The notes under the pieces: model-generated
Seen by the model: the letters and a program-made list of their open reading frames with translations, nothing else
What the model was told of the DNA's origin: nothing
Database searches by the model: none
Position numbers and translations under genes: made by a program
Part shown: piece after piece, positions 8,830 to 17,827 of the stretch
Numbering within the stretch: position 1 is the stretch's first letter
Layout: every line of letters starts with the position of its first letter
Source: JAKPAM01 sp047601745
Lineage (GTDB): Bacteria > Pseudomonadota > Gammaproteobacteria > Burkholderiales > Burkholderiaceae_E
Direction of reading: 5' to 3'
DNA: 64,000 nucleotides
Assembly: GCA_047601745.1 (NCBI GenBank)
Contig: JASGIS010000001.1
Span: forward strand, 5,828,001-5,892,000

Positions 8830-9605
8830 TTAGGGAATCCAGGTCATTTGGAACAGGTGAGCGACCGAGTGTCGTGCCCCGCGGCTCACCCAGCATGATT
8901 TGCGATTGTAACCAGAGGCGTGGGTGACCCCGGCTCTCCGGACACATTTGATGACACCATGTGTTAAGAAAGGGATGGGACGGAGAAGCAAGCATGCGAC
9001 GCCCCCGTCGTCAGGCAAGCGCACGATTCGAATCGCGCAGCGTAGGTGCCGCCGACCCTCGGCGAGTTCAGGACCTTGCGTCGGATCGTCAGTCAAGAGC
9101 GAAAAGCCGCGCAGCGGGTAATCGATGCGCTCGTCGAAGCAGTCAGGTGCCCTGGATGCCGCACCGGGTAGTGTACGATTCCGGCCGATTGCGTTGGCGC
9201 TGGATACGAGGAAGCCGCTCCAGCGGCCACGGGTCGACCAGGGCATCACGTGCTGCATCAGAGCAGGACGAAGGCGCGCTCGGACAACGCGACTATCGAG
9301 AGCTTCCTTCCGAGCTCGAAGACCGGGTGGTCAACGGCGCAAGCCCTACGGCACGCGCGCTGCCGTTCTGGCGGCTCACATGTTCGACTGCATCCGAGTG
9401 CCTCTACAATCCTCGCAGACGTCACTCGATGCTCGATTACCTCGACCCGGTAGATTCGAGAAGCAAATGGTGGTTCTGCAAGGCTACCCGGAGTGCCGGG
9501 AAATCGAGGCAGCCAACTGCCATCTTTCACACATGTGCACGATCGGCGAGCCTCGTCAGCGATCATCGTGCCAAGATAGCCGCCGGCCGAGGGAGAACAC
9601 CTGAC
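8830..9605. other. 776-base interval without an intact gene
   Basis: The interval between the divergent ligase and asparagine-synthase-like genes holds no intact gene. The left 150 bases should carry the ligase promoter. The right half contains the IS3 transposase relic (9236-9490). Continuous reading frames cross it on both strands, but their translations are Arg/Ser/Ala-rich and low in hydrophobic core residues, as expected of high-GC non-coding DNA. The bases around 8990-9150 may be the degraded 5' part of the same insertion element, but I could not recognise it. Confidence 0.6.
9236..9490 (+). pseudogene. IS3-family transposase (OrfB) relic, frameshifted
   Basis: Pieces of the C-terminal end of an IS3-type DDE transposase occur in the correct order but in three different frames. 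They are QGITCCIRAG, then SDNATIESFLPSSKTG (the conserved D-N-A-x-x-E-S-F block with the catalytic Glu), then YGTRAAVLAAHMFDCI, then LYNPRRRHSMLDYLDPVD (the YNPxRRHSxLxYxSP signature), then RFEKQM. At least three frameshifts separate them and the 5' part of the gene is not recognisable, so the element is dead. It lies just upstream of the asparagine-synthase-like gene. Terminal inverted repeats were not found by eye. Confidence 0.85.
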
Positions 9606-11333
9606 ATGTCCGCTTTGTTTGCCCTCACCGCGGGCGATTCGAATGAGCGGGACTCGGACGGCGCAGCCTTGGATCGCTCCCTGAGAAGACAGGGATTCGT
9701 CACGGCCGAGCGCTTCGATTGGAACGGCGGGTCGCTGCACTGGTACCGCAATCCGGCAGCCGGCGCAGCCAGTCAGGCCTGTTACCGTGCCGAGCGAGGT
9801 GGCTTTGCGATCTGCGTCGGCACGGTGGTCTACCGCGGCCAGGTGGGGGAAGCCGCGCTTCGAGATCTCTGGCACGACTTCGAGACCCCGGAAAGCGTGC
9901 AGACTTCCGAGTTGCTGGGCAGTTATCAGCTCGCCATCGGCAAGGCCGGCCAAGTCTGGCTGTTCGCCGATGCGGTCGGCATGGTGAAGCTCTATCATGC
10001 GCGCGTCCGTCAGGTCCTGTGCACCTCGTGGCTCGCATGCGTCGAGGCGACGGATTCGCCCCGCATCGATCGTTTCGGCGCTCTGGAATACATCCTCGAA
10101 GGCGCGAATCATGGTGATCGCACGCCGGTGAACGGCGTGGGGATCTGCGATCCCGCGCTGGCCATCGAACTGACGAGCGGCCGGACGCGCACCTTGTGGC
10201 CCGTCGACCGTTGGATCGAGCGAGCACCCCTCCCTTCGATCGAAGCCGCCTCGAGAACCTGCAGCGAATTGCTGGTGGATCGAATGACTCGAATCAGTCG
10301 AGCTTTCGATGGCAATACGCGCTGTGCGCTATCGGGAGGATTCGATTCGAGGTTGATCGTGGCTGCGCTCGTCGCAGCCGGTAGCCGCCCATCGCTGTTC
10401 GTCTATGGCAGACCCGATGATTCCGATGTCCGGATATCCGGGCTCGCTTCGGCGGCGATTGATCTACCGATCGAGGTCATCGACAAATCGGTTCTCCGCG
10501 AGCAGTTCCCGCCTTTGGCGCGAGAAGGTCTGCTGACCAGCCTGGATTTTTTTGACGGCCTACCGGTAGACGGCATATTCGATTCGGGCGTTGATCGAAG
10601 TACCCGTATCGCCCAGAGCGCAGGAGGTGCGGCGGTGCTGAATGGAGGCGGAGGAGAAATCTTTCGCAACTTCTTCTACCTGCCGGATCGCCCTATGACC
10701 GCAGCCGAAGTCGTTCAGGGCTTCTACAGCGGATACCTTCCGCAGGTCTTTCGGTCAGCCGCCGAACATCGTGACTATCAGGAAAGAATGGCGGCCAGCA
10801 TCGAAGCCGTCGTCGGATCGGGCCGACTCGACCGCGCTCAGGTCGAGTTGATTTACCCCCTTTTTCGGAATCGATTCTGGGCAGGACGAAACAACAGCAT
10901 CGCGGCGCGCGTCGGATCCTTTCTAACCCCATTGCTCGACAAAGACCTGATCCGGATCTGCACCGGACTGCCGCTTAGCTGGAAGAACTACGGCCGACTG
11001 CAGTCGAAACTGATCGCCGGGCTCGACCAGCCGCTTGCCGCAGTGCCGCTCAGCTACGGATTCACACCGGCCCGGGGGCCGAGCCCCTTATATCAAGCGA
11101 AGATGTTCGTCGAGCAACACCGCCCTCCGTGGCTACGGCAACGAGCGGCGCAGCTCAAGCATCGGCTCGGAATTTCGAAGCCGGCCCCTCGTGATCCTTC
11201 GATTGCTTCCCTCGTTGACGAGGGTCTGGTTCGGCCGCTGTTGAACTGCGACATGATCGTCGATGGCACTCAGTGGTTGAGGGCGATGACGATCGCCGCG
11301 CTGATCCAGTATCGAGATATCCGCCTGCAATGA
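9606..11333 (+). CDS. Asparagine-synthase-like protein lacking the N-terminal glutaminase cysteine
   Basis: The frame is open far upstream, but the transposase relic occupies that part. The ATG at 9606 is preceded by a good ribosome site (gagggagaac) and gives 575 residues. The ATP-pyrophosphatase loop SGGFDS is at residues 243-248 and a later segment (LNGGGGEIFRNFFY) fits the second half of the asparagine synthase fold. The N-terminal half looks like a class II amidotransferase fold (LLGSYQLAIGKAGQVWLFAD), but the protein begins MSALFAL, so the catalytic Cys2 of true glutaminases is absent. It may use free ammonia, a different amine donor or have another ligase activity. It is distinct from the canonical amidotransferase at 35977. 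It converges with the flippase gene with no gap. Confidence 0.75.
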   Translation: MSALFALTAGDSNERDSDGAALDRSLRRQGFVTAERFDWNGGSLHWYRNPAAGAASQACYRAERGGFAICVGTVVYRGQVGEAALRDLWHDFETPESVQTSELLGSYQLAIGKAGQVWLFADAVGMVKLYHARVRQVLCTSWLACVEATDSPRIDRFGALEYILEGANHGDRTPVNGVGICDPALAIELTSGRTRTLWPVDRWIERAPLPSIEAASRTCSELLVDRMTRISRAFDGNTRCALSGGFDSRLIVAALVAAGSRPSLFVYGRPDDSDVRISGLASAAIDLPIEVIDKSVLREQFPPLAREGLLTSLDFFDGLPVDGIFDSGVDRSTRIAQSAGGAAVLNGGGGEIFRNFFYLPDRPMTAAEVVQGFYSGYLPQVFRSAAEHRDYQERMAASIEAVVGSGRLDRAQVELIYPLFRNRFWAGRNNSIAARVGSFLTPLLDKDLIRICTGLPLSWKNYGRLQSKLIAGLDQPLAAVPLSYGFTPARGPSPLYQAKMFVEQHRPPWLRQRAAQLKHRLGISKPAPRDPSIASLVDEGLVRPLLNCDMIVDGTQWLRAMTIAALIQYRDIRLQ

Positions 11334-12857
11334 TCATTTGCGGCGCTTGCGCCAGAACAGCGCCTGATTGATCAGGAGCTCGAAGCTCTGGCGGGACATG
11401 ATCCTGACCGCGGCGAGGTAGGTGACGACGCCCACACCGATCTCCGGCAACAATCGGGCGAGCCCATCCGAAGGCAACGATCGCGAAATCAAAACGACGG
11501 CACCAGCCATCAACGCGGCGGCCAGTGCAGGAAGGATCATCGGCTTGATCTGGAAAACAACCGAAAAACCCATCGCTTTCCGAACCTCGCAAGCGATATA
11601 GAAGAAGAAGAGCGGAACGGCAAGCGAGAATGCAGCGGCAGCTCCGACGAGGCCATGCATCCACGCGCCCGAGACCAGAGATAGCGGAAACACCGCGCAA
11701 GCGATCGTGCCGATCCTGGCCTGAGGTTTGGACTGGCCGGTAGCCGTGATGGCGGCCATCCAGGCGATGTTCATCGCCCGTATCGGCCCCGCAATGGCGA
11801 TCAACGAAACGATCGGCCCCGCTGCGGCCCAGTGTTCGCCGAACAGCAACGGGATCATCACATCGGCCACGACCGAGACACCCCAGAAGATCGGAAACGC
11901 GAACAGCGCGACGCCGTGAGCCGTGTTCTGGGTGAAGCGAGCGAGTTCGGCCCGATCGCTCTGGAAGCGCGAGGCCGCGGCGACCACGACGCTGCTGATC
12001 GGTGCCGAAAACTTCATCAGCGGCGCCAACGCGATTTCGCTCGCCACCGAGAACAACCCGACCGACTGCGTACCCAGCATGCGCCCGATGATGAACACAT
12101 CGGATTGGGCTTGCGCCAGCCAGGTTACTCGGGAGAACATCAATGCGCTGGCGAATTTCAATGTCCGCTCGGATTCGGACCGGACCCACAGAGGACGCTT
12201 TGGCCAGTCCACGATCGAGTTGATCCAGATCACACGGGTCAGCGTCGTCACCAGGGTTCCGGCGATCAAGGCCCAGTAACCCATACCCGATAGTGCCAGC
12301 GTCAGGGTTGCGATGATACCGAGAGTCGTGCCTACGATGTCAGCGATCGATTTCTCGCGGAAACGCATCTGACGCTCCAGAAGCGCGTTCGGTATCGAAT
12401 ACCAGGCGAGAATCGGAAACTGAAGCGCGGCAACGGGAAGGAGCCAGGCCAGACGCGGCTCCGAGAAGAACCCGATCATCAACGGCGTGCACGCGAGCAC
12501 GGCCAGGAAAAGCACCGAATGGAAGACCAGCGTGAACAGGAACAACGTTTGGAGCGTTTCCCGTTTCAGGTTCGGATGCTGAACGGTAACCGTACCGACG
12601 CCGAACTCGGCCAGAAGAGTCGCAATTCCGACGACGGCCATCGCCATCGCATTGATCCCGTAGTCACTGGGCTGCAGGATCCGCACCACGACCAAGGTTG
12701 CGACCCAGCTCAGCAATTGGATGCAAAGCTTGGCTGAGATCACCCAGCGAAAGGCAGGAGCAATCTTGGACCGAATGTCCTCCGCCTGTTTGCTGTCGTG
12801 GGTCGAAGGGGTCACGCGCTCCTGCTGGTCGAGCGGACTAAGGGCGGACAACGGCAT
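11334..12857 (-). CDS. Wzx-like polysaccharide flippase (MOP superfamily)
   Basis: A 507-residue protein with about twelve to fourteen hydrophobic segments. The N-terminal pattern FRWVISAKLCIQLLSWVATL followed by VVVRILQPSDYGINAMAMA is characteristic of the polysaccharide transporter branch of the MOP flippases (Wzx, WzxC, TuaB). ALMFSRVTWLAQAQSDVFIIG and GTQSVGLFSVASEIA are further family features. It probably moves lipid-linked oligosaccharide across the inner membrane. Its ATG lies within the last 20 bases of the upstream fusion gene, so the two are translationally coupled and share the deacetylase-led minus-strand unit. The first 30 residues are polar and may lie before the true core; a downstream start is possible. 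Confidence 0.9.
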   Translation of the reverse strand: MPLSALSPLDQQERVTPSTHDSKQAEDIRSKIAPAFRWVISAKLCIQLLSWVATLVVVRILQPSDYGINAMAMAVVGIATLLAEFGVGTVTVQHPNLKRETLQTLFLFTLVFHSVLFLAVLACTPLMIGFFSEPRLAWLLPVAALQFPILAWYSIPNALLERQMRFREKSIADIVGTTLGIIATLTLALSGMGYWALIAGTLVTTLTRVIWINSIVDWPKRPLWVRSESERTLKFASALMFSRVTWLAQAQSDVFIIGRMLGTQSVGLFSVASEIALAPLMKFSAPISSVVVAAASRFQSDRAELARFTQNTAHGVALFAFPIFWGVSVVADVMIPLLFGEHWAAAGPIVSLIAIAGPIRAMNIAWMAAITATGQSKPQARIGTIACAVFPLSLVSGAWMHGLVGAAAAFSLAVPLFFFYIACEVRKAMGFSVVFQIKPMILPALAAALMAGAVVLISRSLPSDGLARLLPEIGVGVVTYLAAVRIMSRQSFELLINQALFWRKRRK

Positions 12858-15108
12858 CTCCCATATCCACTCGCCGCTGAAGGCCGAAACTGTTGAGCAG
12901 CAGACGCGCCCGGTACCTGAACAGCGTGGTGTCCCAGGGTGTGAACCGAGGGATCAGGAAAGGGTCGGTACCCGAGTCGGCGCAGCCCGTATCGGTGGTG
13001 AACGCGAATTTGAACCCGGCGTCTCGAATCATCTGAGTGTGGCGGGCATCGAAGTCGGTTCCGAAATGGCCGTTCGGATAAGCGAACAGTGTCGGACGGA
13101 CGCCGATGATGCGCTCGATGTCATCACGGCCTGCAACGATCTCCCGGCGTGCATACTCGTCCGGCAGCGTGGAAAGAATATAGTGATTGCGTGTATGAGA
13201 TCCGATCTCGATACCGGCTCGATGAATCTGGCGAATCCGGTCCTCGGTCAACATCATCGGCTTCGTTTCCCGATAATCGAGGGCCTTCTCGATCTCCTCG
13301 ACGATCGCGTCCCGTTCGCCGGACGGATAATACTTGAGACGCTGGATGACGTCGATCAGACTCTGGCGACGGCCCTTCGGATCCGACAGATCGAGGTTGC
13401 CCAACTTCAGCGACGAGGCGTCCAGATGCTTGACCGTCGTATGGCGAAATGCCTCGATCACCCGATCGTTGAACATCAAGCTTCGAGAAAAACCCGTTGC
13501 GACGAAGCAGGTCGCCGGAATTTTCAGGCTGCGAAGAATGGGTAGGGCGATATCCAGAGTGGCCGCGTAGCCATCGTCGAAACTTATTGCCGCGGCGCGC
13601 TCCACGAGCGTCCCGGCATGGAGTTGTTCGCACGCCTGCCCCAACGGCAGCAGATTGAACTGCGAGCTCAACCAGCGGAGCCTGGTTTCGAACTCTTCCG
13701 CATCCGGCTCCGATGGAAACAGATCATCCTTCCTTTCGAGAACTCTATGAAATGTCAGTATCGACAGTTTCGCGCGCGGGCCTCGAGGAGAAGAAAAACG
13801 CGTTGCGGACCTGAATACCGAGCCGATGTAGTCCCTGGGCGGCTCCGGACGGGTCGCGCGAGAGGGGCGCGATACACGCTCGAACAGGCTGCAGAATTGA
13901 CGACTGCCTGCCTGGCGAGTAAACCGCGCGAGGGTCTGTTCATCGGCCACGTACCATATGGGCAATGATCTTTGGGCATCCGATACGAAGCTGACGATCA
14001 GATCTCGAATCGCCGCCGGATCGTCCGGAGAACAGATGGCGGAATAACCCATGTCTCCGAGCGCGGCCGCGCTATCACCCGCCGGATCCACCAACCCAAG
14101 GATCGGCCGGCCCGAACACGCGTACTCGTAGATCTTCGCCGGAATCTGGGCGTTCGCTCCCGATCGCTGAAGCACGATCAGGCAATCCGCCTGCTCCATT
14201 TCCTGCACGGCCGCTTCTCTGGACAAACTGGGGAGCACTTGAACGGTGGGCTCCACTTCGTGCCTGGCGATCAAGTCCTGCAGCCATTCATCAGAACCGG
14301 AGCCCCTGAAAATCACTTCGATGGACCGGTAGATATCAGACTGATCATGCTTGATCAGTTGCAACGCCTGTAGAAGACCAGTGGGATTCCGGATGTCCGC
14401 ATAGACGTGGCCGCTATGGACCAAGCGAAACTTGACACGCCCTTCGTGAGATCGTTCTTGACATCCCGAATTATGGGAAAAGAGCGAAGGGTCATAACCA
14501 TTTAGAATGACGGATGAACGCGCTTCGGCTTCCGGATGGCGCACGAGGAAATTCTTTCGTGCAGACGGGGAAGCGAAGGTGATGTGATCCGCATTCAACG
14601 CGACTTCTCGCTCGAGAGCAGCTCGCCTTTTTTCGAGCATTCCGTCGACAGAGCCGTCGCCGTACACCAAAGGATCGCGGAAATCGGCAACCCAAGGAAG
14701 ATCCGACGTTCGCTTGATGTGCGTCGCGATGACGTGAGCACTGGGAACGGGTTGGGTCGACCAGATCAGCTCGGGCCGGTACCGCTTCATCAGCCGAGCC
14801 ATCCGGAGCCTGAAAAACAACGGCCATGTCCAGTACCAGTCCGGTATCGCCAACCAGGAAGGATAGCGACGAAAAATGGCAAAATGCTTGGCCGTATTGA
14901 AAGCGAAGATACGCTCCGTATCGAACTCATCGATAGGTTCGACGGACCGATCGACTTCCTCCGAGAGCGTGAACGGCGGGACGGTAATGATGACCGGACG
15001 CCACCCCTGCTTGACGAGTTCCCGGGCAAGATGCAGCGTTCGCTGAGCCCCGCTGCTCGAGGAGTGCGGCGGCGAATGCAACGCGATCAGGAATGCAGTT
15101 CGCTGCAT
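12838..15108 (-). CDS. Bifunctional glycosyltransferase (GT4-like) and polysaccharide deacetylase (CE4) fusion
   Basis: A continuous 756-residue frame joins two enzymes normally encoded separately. Residues 1 to about 410 form a GT-B glycosyltransferase: SSSGAQRTLHLARELVKQGW at the N-terminus, LNGYDPSLF after the first Rossmann domain, and AKIYEYACSGRPILGLV as the donor-binding C-terminal segment. After a linker of about 30 residues comes a NodB-type deacetylase (about 448-756), with LTFHRV (His454), SFDDGY (Asp511, Asp512) and the metal-binding SHTRNH (His638, His642). The active residues of both halves look intact. A natural reading is that a sugar is added and an N-acetyl group removed in the same pathway. 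It lies 93 bases after the XrtA-type deacetylase and overlaps the flippase by 20 bases. Confidence 0.88.
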   Translation of the reverse strand: MQRTAFLIALHSPPHSSSSGAQRTLHLARELVKQGWRPVIITVPPFTLSEEVDRSVEPIDEFDTERIFAFNTAKHFAIFRRYPSWLAIPDWYWTWPLFFRLRMARLMKRYRPELIWSTQPVPSAHVIATHIKRTSDLPWVADFRDPLVYGDGSVDGMLEKRRAALEREVALNADHITFASPSARKNFLVRHPEAEARSSVILNGYDPSLFSHNSGCQERSHEGRVKFRLVHSGHVYADIRNPTGLLQALQLIKHDQSDIYRSIEVIFRGSGSDEWLQDLIARHEVEPTVQVLPSLSREAAVQEMEQADCLIVLQRSGANAQIPAKIYEYACSGRPILGLVDPAGDSAAALGDMGYSAICSPDDPAAIRDLIVSFVSDAQRSLPIWYVADEQTLARFTRQAGSRQFCSLFERVSRPSRATRPEPPRDYIGSVFRSATRFSSPRGPRAKLSILTFHRVLERKDDLFPSEPDAEEFETRLRWLSSQFNLLPLGQACEQLHAGTLVERAAAISFDDGYAATLDIALPILRSLKIPATCFVATGFSRSLMFNDRVIEAFRHTTVKHLDASSLKLGNLDLSDPKGRRQSLIDVIQRLKYYPSGERDAIVEEIEKALDYRETKPMMLTEDRIRQIHRAGIEIGSHTRNHYILSTLPDEYARREIVAGRDDIERIIGVRPTLFAYPNGHFGTDFDARHTQMIRDAGFKFAFTTDTGCADSGTDPFLIPRFTPWDTTLFRYRARLLLNSFGLQRRVDMGDAVVRP

Positions 15109-15201
15109 GGCAAATTCTGAAGCAGTGATCTTTGGTTCTTTGAGGACATGCTGAACAATGCAGCCTGGATGCTCTGTGATCGGGGAATGGCCGACGCGCC
15201 C

Positions 15202-16047
15202 CTAAGCCGCATCCACTGCGAAAAGCCGATCGATCCGATTCCACCGGAAATCCCGCAGCAACCGCTTCAATCGCCCCTGCGTTCGATCGAGATTGATGTA
15301 ATGACGCAGGCGGGTCTTGGCATCCACATCGGGTACTCGCGGCTGCTCGGGATCGATCTCCCACGGATGGAAATAGAAAATCGCCGGCTGTCCCGTCTCT
15401 TTCGAATAGCCGTTCAGCAACCACCGTGACAGCCCATACGGCAGGAGCCGGAAGTAGCCCCCGCCCCCCGCCGGCAGATTGCGCCCCATGCGACGCACAG
15501 TCGGTAGCGGCAGTTCGACCAGTCCCGGTCTCGACAGGAACCGGGTACGCGGGGCATCGGGCATTCCGTAGTGATCGTGGCGAACCGGATAGACGCTCGA
15601 ACTGTAGTGATATCCGGCCGCCTGCAACTGGTCGAACGCCCACAGCGACTCGCTGCCGATCGAGAAGCTGGGCGCGCGATATCCGATGACCGGCTGGCCG
15701 ACCAGATCCTCCAGCAGCTTGCGTGCGCGCACGATATCCGACAGGAACTGCTCCGGCGTCTGATCGGTCGCCCGCAGGTGATCGAATCCATGGCTGGCCA
15801 CTTCGTGCCCCGCGTCCGCGATCCGGCGAACCAGCGCCGGATGCCGGACGGCGACGCTGCCCAGCGTGAAAAAGGTCCCCTGCGCACCGGCCTCATCGAA
15901 CATCGCCAGCAGGCGATCGACATTGACCTCCACTCGCGATGGAATAGTGGCCCAGGTCTGGCGGGGGATATAGGGCGCCAGGGCCGAAACCTGAAAGTAA
16001 TCCTCGACGTCAACCGTCAGCGCATGGGTCTGCTTGGGCGCAGTCAA
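15202..16047 (-). CDS. XrtA system polysaccharide deacetylase (CE4)
   Basis: A 281-residue protein without a signal peptide. It begins close to HALTVDVEDYFQVSALAPY, the hallmark N-terminus of the deacetylase found in exosortase A loci, with Asp13, Glu15 and Asp16. The metal-binding motif SHGFDH (His86, His90) and YRAPSFSIG follow, as does FYFHPWEIDPEQP near the C-terminus. It probably removes N-acetyl groups from the growing exopolysaccharide on the cytoplasmic side. It is the first gene of the minus-strand unit deacetylase, fusion enzyme, flippase, and is divergent from the EpsB-like gene across a 400-base AT-richer gap. No sigma-54-type element was found for this direction. Confidence 0.93.
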   Translation of the reverse strand: MTAPKQTHALTVDVEDYFQVSALAPYIPRQTWATIPSRVEVNVDRLLAMFDEAGAQGTFFTLGSVAVRHPALVRRIADAGHEVASHGFDHLRATDQTPEQFLSDIVRARKLLEDLVGQPVIGYRAPSFSIGSESLWAFDQLQAAGYHYSSSVYPVRHDHYGMPDAPRTRFLSRPGLVELPLPTVRRMGRNLPAGGGGYFRLLPYGLSRWLLNGYSKETGQPAIFYFHPWEIDPEQPRVPDVDAKTRLRHYINLDRTQGRLKRLLRDFRWNRIDRLFAVDAA

Positions 16048-16447
16048 TCGTGGTTCCTCTTGTTGGAGTCGGCTGTCGGCAGCCGATCATTGGGGCCGAT
16101 TCTAGCCTGGGAACCGCATCGGGATGATCGATTCTGCCCGCCAACCGAGCCGACATCACCGCGTATTCGGGCTGCAAGGCGGCGCCGTTTCACACAAATC
16201 AAAATATGTAAATTCCCAATGCTCTACTGGCGAAAGAGAAATCACACGACGACGACAGCAACGCCGAACTTTTTGACAAAATTTGTAGATACTCGCGCGG
16301 ACGACGTCACAACTTGTCAGGCCGGGCATTTCGTGTGCTTGCTGCCACCCGAAGGGCTATAAGATGCTGGCGCTGACCGTGCATCGGGCGAGTTCCACCG
16401 TTCGCCCTCCGGCTGCCATCATCCATCGCCCCTCAGCACGAAGAGAC
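16048..16447. other. 400-base divergent intergenic region, AT-richer than its surroundings
   Basis: This gap separates the deacetylase (minus) and the EpsB-like gene (plus). The stretch 16195-16300 is clearly richer in A and T than the flanks and contains TTGACA and AAATTTGTA. A sigma-54-like GG-N10-GC element lies at 16324-16339. A short inverted repeat (GGGCGA at 16386-16391 and TCGCCC at 16402-16407) is in the leader before the ATG. An in-frame ATG at 16364 would add 28 residues but lacks a ribosome site. Confidence 0.6.
16324..16339 (+). promoter_or_regulatory. Candidate sigma-54 promoter of the EpsB/PrsK/PrsR operon
   Basis: The bases GGGCATTTCGTGTGCT show the invariant GG (16325-16326) and GC (16337-16338) separated by exactly ten bases, and fit TGGCAC-N5-TTGC except for three positions. 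It lies about 110 bases upstream of the EpsB ATG, and the operon encodes the sigma-54 activator PrsR. Chance matches to GG-N10-GC are frequent in GC-rich DNA, so this is a prediction. Confidence 0.5.
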
Positions 16448-17815
16448 ATGATCCGGTTGTTCAACCACTACCTGTCGGTGCGTATCGTCGCGCTCACGAT
16501 CACCGAAGCGCTGGTTCTCGTTCAGGCGCTGATGCTCGGGCACCATCTGCGCCTGAATTCCACAGATCAACCTTACCCTGAAGCCGCGCTCTTCGTCGTC
16601 GTACTGATGACGTCGATGTCCGCCGTCGGTATGTACCAGGACGTACTGCTTTCATGGCGGCAGACGTTCCAGAAACTGATCGCCGCCTACGCGGTAGCCC
16701 TGCTGCTGATGGGGGTGGTCTTCTATCTGTTCCAGGACGTGTATGTCGGCCGGGGAGTCCTGCTCTATTCCGCTTTCATCAGCCTCATCGGCATCGCGCT
16801 GGTCCGATTGGTGTTCTCCCGGTTGTCAGGCATCGACAGCTTCAAGCGCCGGATGCTGCTGCTCGGCTCCCCGGACGAGATGCGCCAGTTCCAGACGCAG
16901 CTCCAGAGCAATCCGCGTCTGCGCAACCTGAAGGTCTGCGGCACATACGAAGTCCAGTCGGACCAGGTCGCCGGCCTCACTCCCGGCAGTCAGAATCACG
17001 ATCGGCTGCTCGATATCGTCCGCGGTCAGCGGATCTCCGAGATCGTCGTCGCGGTGAAAGATCAGCGCGGTGGCGTGCTGCCGCTGCGTCAACTGCTCGA
17101 TTGCCGGTTGGCTGGGGTGAAGGTCATGGATACCGTGTCCTTTCAGGAACGGGAATCCGGTCTGCTGCCTCTGGAAGGCCTGCGCGCCAGTTGGCTGCTC
17201 AGCATGGACGGCTTCGTCGTCGGAGGCTGGCGCGACTCGATCAAGCGGGCGTTCGATGTAGGCGCCAGCGCCCTGCTGCTGCTGCTCGCCTTGCCGGTGA
17301 TGCTGTTGGCCATGGCGGCGATCTACATCGAATCCGGTGCCCCGGTCCTGTATCGGCAACAGCGGGTCGGCGAAAACGGTAAACCGTTCACGATCCTGAA
17401 GCTGCGGTCGATGCGTCACGACGCGGAGAAGAACGGCAATGTGCGTTGGGCCCAGAAGAATGACAGCCGTGTGACGCGGGTCGGTCGAGTCATTCGTCTT
17501 ACTCGCATCGATGAACTGCCCCAGCTCATCAACGTCCTGCGCGGCGACATGAGCTTCGTCGGCCCTCGTCCCGAACGCCCCGAGATCGTCGCCCAGCTTC
17601 GCGAGCAGATCCCTTTCTACGAATTGCGGCACAGCCTCAAGCCCGGCATCACCGGATGGGCGCAGGTGCGATACAGCTACACCTCGTCACTGGAGGCCGC
17701 CAAGATGAAACAGCAGTTCGACCTTTACTACGTGAAGAATCACTCGTTGCTGCTGGACCTGTTGATCGTGATCGAAACGCTCGAGGTCGTCGTTCTACGC
17801 AAAGGTGCGCTGTAA
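16448..17815 (+). CDS. XrtA-type exopolysaccharide initiating sugar transferase (EpsB-like)
   Basis: The ATG at 16448 follows aagagac and gives the N-terminus MIRLFNHYLSVRI, as in other EpsB-type proteins of exosortase A loci; length 455 residues. The first half has about four membrane helices and a Rossmann-like CoA-binding region (RRMLLLGSPDEMRQFQ). Residues about 265-455 are a bacterial sugar transferase domain: KRAFDVGASALLLLLALP, LKLRSMRHDAE, RIDELPQLINVLRGDMSFVG, and PGITGWAQV. It should load the first sugar phosphate on undecaprenyl phosphate at the inner membrane. It is first in the long plus-strand operon and 12 bases before prsK. Confidence 0.93.
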   Translation: MIRLFNHYLSVRIVALTITEALVLVQALMLGHHLRLNSTDQPYPEAALFVVVLMTSMSAVGMYQDVLLSWRQTFQKLIAAYAVALLLMGVVFYLFQDVYVGRGVLLYSAFISLIGIALVRLVFSRLSGIDSFKRRMLLLGSPDEMRQFQTQLQSNPRLRNLKVCGTYEVQSDQVAGLTPGSQNHDRLLDIVRGQRISEIVVAVKDQRGGVLPLRQLLDCRLAGVKVMDTVSFQERESGLLPLEGLRASWLLSMDGFVVGGWRDSIKRAFDVGASALLLLLALPVMLLAMAAIYIESGAPVLYRQQRVGENGKPFTILKLRSMRHDAEKNGNVRWAQKNDSRVTRVGRVIRLTRIDELPQLINVLRGDMSFVGPRPERPEIVAQLREQIPFYELRHSLKPGITGWAQVRYSYTSSLEAAKMKQQFDLYYVKNHSLLLDLLIVIETLEVVVLRKGAL

Positions 17816-17827
17816 CAGCGCACATCC

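Noticed and set aside
8830..9258. A minus-strand frame of about 142 codons containing IDYPLRGFSLLTDDP
   Set aside because: It looks partly protein-like but overlaps the transposase relic region, has no ribosome site or recognised family, and no support beyond an open frame.
8961..9605. Upstream in-frame extension of the asparagine-synthase-like gene, giving a 790-residue protein
   Set aside because: The extension crosses the frameshifted transposase relic and its translation is Arg/Ser-rich; the ATG at 9606 has a ribosome site and is the likelier start.
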